From: Ulvibacterium sp965228935
Lineage (GTDB): Bacteria > Bacteroidota > Bacteroidia > Flavobacteriales > Flavobacteriaceae
DNA: 64,000 nt
Assembly: GCF_965228935.1 (NCBI RefSeq)
Contig: NZ_OZ245846.1
Coordinates: 2,170,001 to 2,234,000 of the forward strand
Reading direction: 5' to 3'
The notes below the pieces were generated by a model. That model worked only from the letters and a program-made list of their open reading frames with translations. It was not told the DNA's origin and ran no database searches. Made by a program: the position numbers and the translations under genes. Numbering within the stretch: position 1 is the first letter of the stretch; each line of letters begins with the position of its first letter. Shown here in pieces: positions 54,675 to 64,000 of this stretch.

Positions 54675-54693
54675 GTTCATAGACATATTGTGG
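54675..54693 (+). promoter_or_regulatory. boxA-like leader motif before 16S
   Basis: GTTCATAGACATATTGTGG is nearly repeated before 23S at 56931 (GTTCATTGACATATTGGGA). Repetition before both large rRNAs fits an antitermination or processing signal. Confidence 0.5.
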
Positions 54694-54776
54694 AGACGCG
54701 GAGCGTTGCCTTATAAGGCATCGTTCCGGGGAGACAACATAAGCAGAATAGTAAGGATAATAGAGAGAGAGATCGA

Positions 54777-54792
54777 GGGCACGGGATCGGGC
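54777..54792 (+). other. 16S processing stem, 5' half
   Basis: GGGCACGGGATCGGGC pairs with GCCCGGTCCCGTGCCC at 56372-56387 at 16 positions with one G-T pair, forming a long stem around 16S as expected for an RNase III site. Confidence 0.6.
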
Positions 54793-54825
54793 CTTGGTCG
54801 CCGGCGCGTGGATATATACGAGCCG

Positions 54826-56351
<1,526 letters not shown>

Positions 56352-56371
56352 TGGAGCGCGGCGGCCTTTGC

Positions 56372-56387
56372 GCCCGGTCCCGTGCCC
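56372..56387 (+). other. 16S processing stem, 3' half
   Basis: GCCCGGTCCCGTGCCC, partner of 54777-54792. Confidence 0.6.
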
Positions 56388-56492
56388 TTCGGTCCCTTTC
56401 CTTTTTTTGCAATTTCCATGTCCCCCGCGTCCCCACGATAACGATATACGGCACCGGGGCCGATGTGCCCCCGGGCCACATTGTAGAGTTAC

Positions 56493-56566
56493 AGTCCCAT
56501 AGCTCAGCTGGTTAGAGCGCTACACTGATAATGTAGAGGTCGGCAGTTCGAGTCTGCCTGGGACTA
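56493..56566 (+). tRNA. tRNA-Ile (anticodon GAT)
   Basis: Acceptor AGTCCCA pairs with TGGGACT, discriminator A at 56566. Anticodon loop contains GAT within ACTGATAAT, T arm GGCAGTTCGAGTCTGCC. It sits in the 16S-23S spacer as usual. The spacer after it has G/C-rich hairpins (CCCTCCGGCCCCCC / GGGGGGAGG). Confidence 0.95.
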
Positions 56567-56725
56567 CGGGAAGCCCCCTCCGGCCCCCCTCGGGGGGAGG
56601 ACGGAAAGGGATCTTTCCCTCCCTATGGGGGGATGCCCGTAAGGCAGGGGGCCAGGTTCATTGAGAATAGGAACGATTGGAAATTTTAGGGGTTGGGTAT
56701 CCCAGGTTGACGTACGGGTCATCGA

Positions 56726-56760
56726 TTAACTGATAACTGTTAACCGATAGCCGGCGACCG
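56726..56760. repeat. Degenerate heptamer tandem array before tRNA-Ala
   Basis: Five 7-bp units TTAACTG, ATAACTG, TTAACCG, ATAGCCG, GCGACCG share the pattern NNANC(T/C)G. The array ends 5 nt before tRNA-Ala. Confidence 0.6.
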
Positions 56761-56765
56761 ATAAA

Positions 56766-56839
56766 GGGGAATTAGCTCAGCTGGCTAGAGCGCCTGCCTT
56801 GCACGCAGGAGGTCATCGGTTCGACTCCGATATTCTCCA
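56766..56839 (+). tRNA. tRNA-Ala (anticodon TGC)
   Basis: Acceptor GGGGAAT pairs with ATTCTCC with one G-T pair, discriminator A at 56839. Anticodon TGC within CCTTGCACG. Second tRNA of the 16S-23S spacer. Confidence 0.95.
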
Positions 56840-56930
56840 CGAGGCCTATGGCAAGCACCAAAGGTCCAAAAATCAAATTCCAATTTGGTATTTGTATTTT
56901 GGGGATTGGTATTTGCCCGAAGGGCCAAAG

Positions 56931-56949
56931 GTTCATTGACATATTGGGA
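56931..56949 (+). promoter_or_regulatory. boxA-like motif before 23S
   Basis: GTTCATTGACATATTGGGA; 17 of 19 bases match the motif at 54675. A third, partial copy begins GTTCATTGAGAATAGGA at 56656. Confidence 0.5.
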
Positions 56950-57048
56950 CAGGGCGCATATTTTTTTATGGGATGTGCGCACTGGGAGAAGACACGAATT
57001 TTTTTAAGTAAATAGAGCGAGCGAATAGGAACCAAAGGTCCGGCGACA

Positions 57049-59887
<2,839 letters not shown>

Positions 59888-60024
59888 CGAAGTGCGCGCC
59901 CCCTCCCCGCGGAGGGGGCGCCGAAAAGGCCTTTTTTTCCGAAAGCTTCCCTTTTACTTGAAAAAGAACGTTCCTTCCCCCTTCCTGTCCCATTATCAAT
60001 GTCAAGAAAAGAAATTTAAGATCT

Positions 60025-60131
60025 AGGTGGCCATGGCGGCGGGGCCCACCCCTTCCCATTCCGAACAGGGAAGTTAAGCCCGCCAGCGCCGATGGTACTG
60101 CCCCAAGGGCGGGAGAGTAGGGAGCCGCCTT
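60025..60131 (+). rRNA. 5S ribosomal RNA
   Basis: GGTGGCCATGGCGGCGGGGC at the 5' end pairs with GGAGCCGCCT at the 3' end. CCATTCCGAACAGGGAAGTTAAGCC is the conserved loop region. Last gene of the rRNA operon. Confidence 0.93.
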
Positions 60132-60137
60132 CCTCGA

Positions 60138-60175
60138 GTCCCCCCTCCACATAACAGTGGAGGGGGGACTTTTTT
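60138..60175 (+). terminator. rRNA operon terminator
   Basis: GTCCCCCCTCCAC, loop ATAACA, GTGGAGGGGGGAC: a perfect 13-bp stem followed by seven T. Confidence 0.95.
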
Positions 60176-60225
60176 ATTTTCAGGTTTTCATAATACACAT
60201 TCATCAGTAGTATCGGGTTGGCAGT

Positions 60226-60381
60226 TTATTTAAATTCCAAACAACACGGATTATCCCAAATCCATTTTTTTGGTTGATTCCTATCGACTTTGATAGTATT
60301 TTCATTAGAAAGCTCATATCTTATCCCATACTTTTGTTCATATTCACTATATACTGAAGTGTCGGAGATAAAAAATGACTT
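60226..60381 (-). pseudogene. C-terminal fragment of an unknown protein
   Basis: Minus frame reading ISDTSVYSEYEQKYGIRYEL...QPKKWIWDNPCCLEFK then stop. Upstream the frame runs only into the antisense of the RraA gene and has no credible start. The residues look protein-like (aromatic and Asn/Lys-rich), so this may be the last part of a gene cut off when the catabolic cluster was placed here. It could also be chance. Confidence 0.25.
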
Positions 60382-61071
60382 ATGATATGGCAAGATGATG
60401 ATGAGCTGTTCCAACTGATAAAGTTGGAATTGTTTTCTGCAGTAGTTGGGGATATCATGGATAAATTGGGGTATTTTCATCAATTTCTCTCCCCTCAAAT
60501 AGGACCATTACAGGACGACATGGTTGTTGCAGGAAGGGCCATGACCGTTCTTGAAGCGGATAGTTTTGGCGAAATCTCCCTAAGCGAAAAGAATCCCATA
60601 ATGTCCCAGCCTTTCGGTTTAATGCTTGAGGCTTTGGACGACTTACAAAAAAATGAAGTTTATATCTGTACCGGATCTTCTCCTGAGTACGCCCTTTGGG
60701 GAGAATTGATGAGTGCAAGGGCCTTAAAATGTGGAGCGGTAGGTGCTGTGGTAGATGGCTATTCCAGGGATACTTCAGGAATCTTAAAATTGGGTTTCCC
60801 AACGTTTTCCTACGGGCGATATGCACAGGACCAAGGACCAAGGGGTAAGGTCATAGATTATAGGGTGCCCATTGAAATGAACGGTGTATGGATAAATCCG
60901 GGCGATATCATATTTGGTGATAAGGATGGGGTTTGTGTAATTCCCCAAAAAATAGAAAAAGAGGTAGTGGAAGCTGCTTTGGAAAAGGCCCGTGGAGAAA
61001 AAGTGGTACTAAAAGCCATACAAAATGGGATGTCCGCAACAGAGGCCTTTGCCAAATATGGAATTATGTAG
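60382..61071 (+). CDS. RraA family protein (aldolase-like)
   Basis: 229 residues. DDELFQLIKLELFSAVVGDIMDKLGYFHQFLSPQIGPLQDDMVVAGRAMTV is the RraA/HMG aldolase start. CGAVGAVVDGYSRDTSGILKLGFPTFSYG and VPIEMNGVWINPGDIIFGDKDGVCVIPQKI contain the active-site and metal region (Asp-Gly-x-x-Arg, as in 4-hydroxy-4-methyl-2-oxoglutarate aldolase). In a sugar-acid cluster it probably cleaves a 2-oxo acid. An RNase E regulator role, as in E. coli RraA, is less likely. Nine nt before the first SDR gene. Confidence 0.88.
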   Translation: MIWQDDDELFQLIKLELFSAVVGDIMDKLGYFHQFLSPQIGPLQDDMVVAGRAMTVLEADSFGEISLSEKNPIMSQPFGLMLEALDDLQKNEVYICTGSSPEYALWGELMSARALKCGAVGAVVDGYSRDTSGILKLGFPTFSYGRYAQDQGPRGKVIDYRVPIEMNGVWINPGDIIFGDKDGVCVIPQKIEKEVVEAALEKARGEKVVLKAIQNGMSATEAFAKYGIM

Positions 61072-61079
61072 GTTTAAAA

Positions 61080-61832
61080 ATGGGTATTCGGATGAATAGG
61101 TTTGAAGGTCAGATAGCCATCATTGTGGGCGGCTCTAGAGGTATAGGCAAAGCTATTGCCCAACGACTTTTTATAGAAGGTGCCCAAGTTACCGTCTTTG
61201 ATGTATTACATGGTGACTTTTCGGAATTGGAAAATAATCATAGGAGTATTAAAACTACCTTAGTCGATATTACGGATGAAACCACATTGAATAAAGCGGT
61301 CAAAAGTGTAATCCATACCCATGATAGACTCGATATTCTGGTAAACAGCGCGGGCATTGTTGGCCCGACGTCAACAAAAATCTTGGAGTATTCGTTGGCC
61401 GATTTTCAAAAAGTAATGAACATTAATCTTACAGGTGCTTTTATTGCAACCAAGGCTGTGCTGCCCCAAATGTATGAACAAAAATATGGTAGGATTCTCC
61501 ATCTTGCCTCAATTGGAGGTAAGGAAGGAAATCCTGGTATGGTGGGTTATGCGTCGAGCAAGTCGGGCCTTATAGGCCTCGTTAAGGGAGTTGGTAAGGA
61601 ATATGCGGATAGCGGGATTACCGTTAACGGTATAGCACCTGCGGTAATTGCCACGCCGATGAATGAGGATACGGCACCTGAGATGTTACAGTATATGACA
61701 TCAAAAATTCCGATGGGGAGATTGGGAACTACTGATGAAGTAGCTGCATTGGCCTGTTGGATCGTGTCAAAGGAAGCAAGTTTTAATACGGGATGTATCT
61801 TTGATCTATCCGGCGGCCGCGCGACTTATTAA
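61080..61832 (+). CDS. SDR family oxidoreductase
   Basis: 250 residues starting at 61080; a start at 61092 (MNRFEGQIAIIVGG) is also possible. Rossmann motif GGSRGIGKA, NSAG (usual NNAG), and YASSK with catalytic Tyr and Lys are present. Typical NAD(P)-dependent classical SDR. In this cluster it may oxidise a sugar or a 2-keto-3-deoxy sugar acid. It follows RraA with 8 nt between, and 45 bp separate it from the second SDR. Confidence 0.92.
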   Translation: MGIRMNRFEGQIAIIVGGSRGIGKAIAQRLFIEGAQVTVFDVLHGDFSELENNHRSIKTTLVDITDETTLNKAVKSVIHTHDRLDILVNSAGIVGPTSTKILEYSLADFQKVMNINLTGAFIATKAVLPQMYEQKYGRILHLASIGGKEGNPGMVGYASSKSGLIGLVKGVGKEYADSGITVNGIAPAVIATPMNEDTAPEMLQYMTSKIPMGRLGTTDEVAALACWIVSKEASFNTGCIFDLSGGRATY

Positions 61833-61877
61833 GATTTTTAAGAGGATTCATCATGTAGCTATTAAGGTTTTGAACGT

Positions 61878-62678
61878 ATGATGCAAATAGACTTTACCGA
61901 TAAAAGTTATTTGGTAACCGGAGGGGCCGGTACAGGCGTTGGTGCCGGTATTTGTGAAGCTATTTCAGATTGTGGGGGCACCTTATTGCTTAATGACCTC
62001 GACGTAGTGAAGACCAAAATAGCAGCCGAAAAATATCCAAAGGCCCACGCAATTGTCGGGGATATCAGCAATGCAAAGGATGTGGGACGGATTTTCAGGG
62101 AAATAAAGGAAAAATATGGACTGGTGCACGGACTGGTCAATAATGCGGGTATTGGGTTGCATAAGAACGCCCATTTGGTAGAAGAATCCGAATTTGACAA
62201 TCTTTACAAGATAGACGTTAAAGGCGTTTGGTTAATGGCCCGGGCCTTTGTAAAACAATTGATGGAGGTCGATCAAGTGGGTCATATCGTTAATATATCT
62301 TCGGTTCATGCCCGAGAAACCACCGCAAGGTATGCTATTTATGCCAGTGCCAAGGCGGCGGTAGAGGGATTGACCAGGGGAATGTCCATTGAGTTAGGGG
62401 AGTTTGGTGTGCGTTGCAATGCCGTGGCCCCAGGTTATGTGGATTCCGAACAAAGTTGGGATGCCGTAGCCTCTTGGACCGATAAACCTAAGGCTTGGAT
62501 AGAGGGTCAAAAAAATGACTATCAAAGCCTAAGACATATGATAACTGCCCGCGATTGTGGTAATGCGGTGGTTTTTTTGTTATCCCATATGGCCAATTCA
62601 ATAACTGGGCAAACGCTTACCGTGGATGCCGGTTTTACCAATTTGTTGTACGCCAATAGTTTTATTCCCAAAACCTAA
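61878..62678 (+). CDS. SDR family oxidoreductase
   Basis: 266 residues. VTGGAGTGVGAGICEAI is a classical SDR cofactor loop with a slightly unusual spacing, followed by NNAG, NISSVHA and YASAK. The C-terminal GQTLTVDAGFTNL is standard. Distinct from the first SDR, so the two probably catalyse separate oxidation steps of one pathway. Its stop overlaps the start of the enolase-superfamily gene as TAATG, indicating translational coupling. Confidence 0.92.
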   Translation: MMQIDFTDKSYLVTGGAGTGVGAGICEAISDCGGTLLLNDLDVVKTKIAAEKYPKAHAIVGDISNAKDVGRIFREIKEKYGLVHGLVNNAGIGLHKNAHLVEESEFDNLYKIDVKGVWLMARAFVKQLMEVDQVGHIVNISSVHARETTARYAIYASAKAAVEGLTRGMSIELGEFGVRCNAVAPGYVDSEQSWDAVASWTDKPKAWIEGQKNDYQSLRHMITARDCGNAVVFLLSHMANSITGQTLTVDAGFTNLLYANSFIPKT

Positions 62679-63817
62679 TGACTATGCGAATTACCCACAT
62701 CAATCTATACGAAGTAAAAGTACCCACGCATCCTGGAACCATTGCCAGTAAAGGTATCGACAAACCTTTGCATAAACTTCCCGTTGGTGCCAAAGCTGGA
62801 TGGAGCGTACAATTCGATGCAATATCCAAATTACTGGTACAAGTGGAGCTAAGTAATGGTACTGTAGGCTGGGGTGAGCTGTACAGAGGTCATGATTGGA
62901 ACATGGTCCATAATATCTGTGATATTCTCATTGGAATGGACATTGAAAATCTGGTACTTCAAAAATTACCTTTTGTTTTCTGCAGGGAGTACGACGGATT
63001 TGAGTGTGCCCTTTGGGATGCCTATGCGAGATTAAAGGATGTAAGGGTCGTAGATCTCTTGGGAGGTGCGATTAGGGATAAGGTTAAAATAGGGGCATGG
63101 TCCAGCCATAGGAATTTGGATGATATTGGCGAGTTGGCTTCCAATTTTCAGAAACAAGGGTACGATTGTCTAAAATTCAAAACGGATCTGGAGGATGACG
63201 TGGTGGGTTGGTGTAGGAAAATAGCAGAGGCGGCTCCGGGGATGCAGGTAATTCTTGACCCCAATGAGCGTTGGGAACATGCTTATGAAGTCAGAAAGCG
63301 CCTGGATGGTCTAAAGGAAGTTGGCAATGTGCTCTGTCTTGAAGATCCCATTCCAAGATGGCAATTATCCGAGTACTCAAAATTACGGGCATATAGTTCC
63401 ATACCAATTGTTTTACATGTGTCTTTGCCTTATATACTGCATGGACAACGAATAAAGGACAGTATACAGGCTATCCAACAACAAGCGGTGGATGGGTTTA
63501 ATTTCAATTGTGGATTAGCCAACTTTCAACGGTTGGATCATATTGCTTCAGCCGCCGAACTTCCTTGCTGGCATGGGTCGGAAGTAGATTTGGGAATTCT
63601 GGAGACTACGTACGTTCATTCCGCGGCCGCGGCGGAATCATGCATTTGGCCCAGTGATATATTCGGTCGGTTGATCAGGGAACACGATTTGCTTAAGGCA
63701 CCCTTGAAAATGGAACCTCCATTTGCATATCTTCCAGATGACAAGGGATTAGGAGTGGAACCGGATATGGATGCCATAACTGATTATCAAGTAAGTACAA
63801 AAGAATACAAGGCATGA
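62678..63817 (+). CDS. Enolase-superfamily (mandelate racemase/muconate lactonizing) enzyme
   Basis: 379 residues. KFK at 166-168 gives the KxK motif, Asp194 (in ILDPNERW) and Glu222 (in LEDPIP) are the first two metal ligands, Asp272 and His299 (in CWHGSE) fit the His-Asp dyad. The third metal ligand, usually Glu in a GEN motif, is replaced: SIPIVLHVSL, with His247-Val248. It would otherwise be a sugar acid dehydratase. It may have lost or altered its metal site. Substrate unknown. Confidence 0.87.
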   Translation: MTMRITHINLYEVKVPTHPGTIASKGIDKPLHKLPVGAKAGWSVQFDAISKLLVQVELSNGTVGWGELYRGHDWNMVHNICDILIGMDIENLVLQKLPFVFCREYDGFECALWDAYARLKDVRVVDLLGGAIRDKVKIGAWSSHRNLDDIGELASNFQKQGYDCLKFKTDLEDDVVGWCRKIAEAAPGMQVILDPNERWEHAYEVRKRLDGLKEVGNVLCLEDPIPRWQLSEYSKLRAYSSIPIVLHVSLPYILHGQRIKDSIQAIQQQAVDGFNFNCGLANFQRLDHIASAAELPCWHGSEVDLGILETTYVHSAAAAESCIWPSDIFGRLIREHDLLKAPLKMEPPFAYLPDDKGLGVEPDMDAITDYQVSTKEYKA

Positions 63818-63960
63818 AACGAACATGAATTTTTTAATCAATAACTAAGCCCAGTGGAGTGATTAAAATAAATTTATGAGAGAACAAGTGCAACGAGTGG
63901 TTGCATGGGTTCTTAAATTTTTATAAAGCTTATTTACAAGCATTTAAAAATTTTAAACAA

Positions 63961-64000
63961 ATGAAAAAGAATCCTTTTCCCGCAAGCGATCTGGATCGGA
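63961..64000 (+). CDS. Start of the next cluster gene (partial)
   Basis: ATG at 63961 followed by KKNPFPASDLDR before the window ends. It is preceded by an A/T-rich gap of 143 bp that contains only a 16-codon ORF at about 63876. A continuation of the sugar-acid cluster is plausible; no family can be named from 13 residues. Confidence 0.4.
   Translation, partial: MKKNPFPASDLDR

Noticed and set aside
63876..63926. 16-codon ORF beginning MREQVQRVV before the last partial gene
   Set aside because: Too short to support without translation evidence; may be chance in an A/T-rich spacer.

Overview
The window looks like a chromosomal segment of a marine Flavobacteriaceae (Bacteroidota). Support comes from family content (DUF6090, GSCFA, DUF5522, DUF4230, AGCS transporter, a putative porin, a ~580-residue aromatic amino acid hydroxylase, LysRS with a C-terminal extension), from promoters of the Bacteroidota type (TTG, 20-nt spacer, TAnnTTTG) and from the 16S sequence. 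Genus is not assigned. Five 60-base lines of the 16S gene that I counted run 47-70 % G+C (mean about 59 %), which seems high for the phylum.

Layout. 1-1700: edge of a probable integrated mobilizable element: the end of an AraC-type regulator, a BfmA/BtgA-like mobilization gene and a palindromic oriT-like stretch, ending at the 3' side of tRNA-Arg. 1704-2190: tRNA-Arg(TCT) and initiator tRNA-Met(CAT), each with duplicated copies of its own 5' end in the leader, one set bracketing a REP-like repeat. 2266-13514: AGCS symporter, era, a choice-of-anchor I lipoprotein, der, a metallophosphoesterase, a lemA/TPM trio and an M23 peptidase/MerR pair. 13618-31706: alaS, DUF6090, an esterase, GSCFA, DUF4230, a Tat-exported DinB-like protein, CE15 esterase/aromatic hydroxylase, DUF4136, an overlooked DUF5522 gene, a mini-gluzincin, a PLP deaminase, glucosaminidase, hemL, a GyrI-like protein, a frameshifted aquaporin, PhoD and a Spy/CpxP-like protein. 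31874-33046: small genes including an acidic three-repeat secreted protein. 33102-41272: DASS transporter plus a planctomycete-style cytochrome operon (PSD1, DUF1501, TIM barrel, cytochrome/LRR). 41386-54392: lysS, SGNH hydrolase, thioredoxin-like protein, membrane LuxR regulator, YqaE, lipB, TapB-like, OmpA, a large lipoprotein, rnhB and a putative porin. 54608-60175: complete rRNA operon (16S, tRNA-Ile, tRNA-Ala, 23S, 5S) with promoter, leader motifs and terminator. 60382-64000: sugar-acid catabolic cluster (RraA, two SDRs, enolase-superfamily enzyme) continuing off the right edge.

How parts work together. The PSD1/DUF1501 operon probably acts in the envelope on an unknown carbon source, perhaps feeding the DASS carboxylate importer next to it. 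The RraA/SDR/SDR/enolase set has the composition of a non-phosphorylative sugar or sugar-acid route. Three phosphate-ester-type genes (choice-of-anchor I protein, metallophosphoesterase, PhoD) have 11-bp-phased TTA(A) repeats upstream and may share phosphate-starvation control. The strongest unusual features are the duplicated tRNA 5' ends, the 11-bp phased repeats, the nested inverted repeat after PhoD, the acidic repeat protein, the single-nucleotide frameshift in the aquaporin, and the enolase-family enzyme that seems to lack its third metal ligand.
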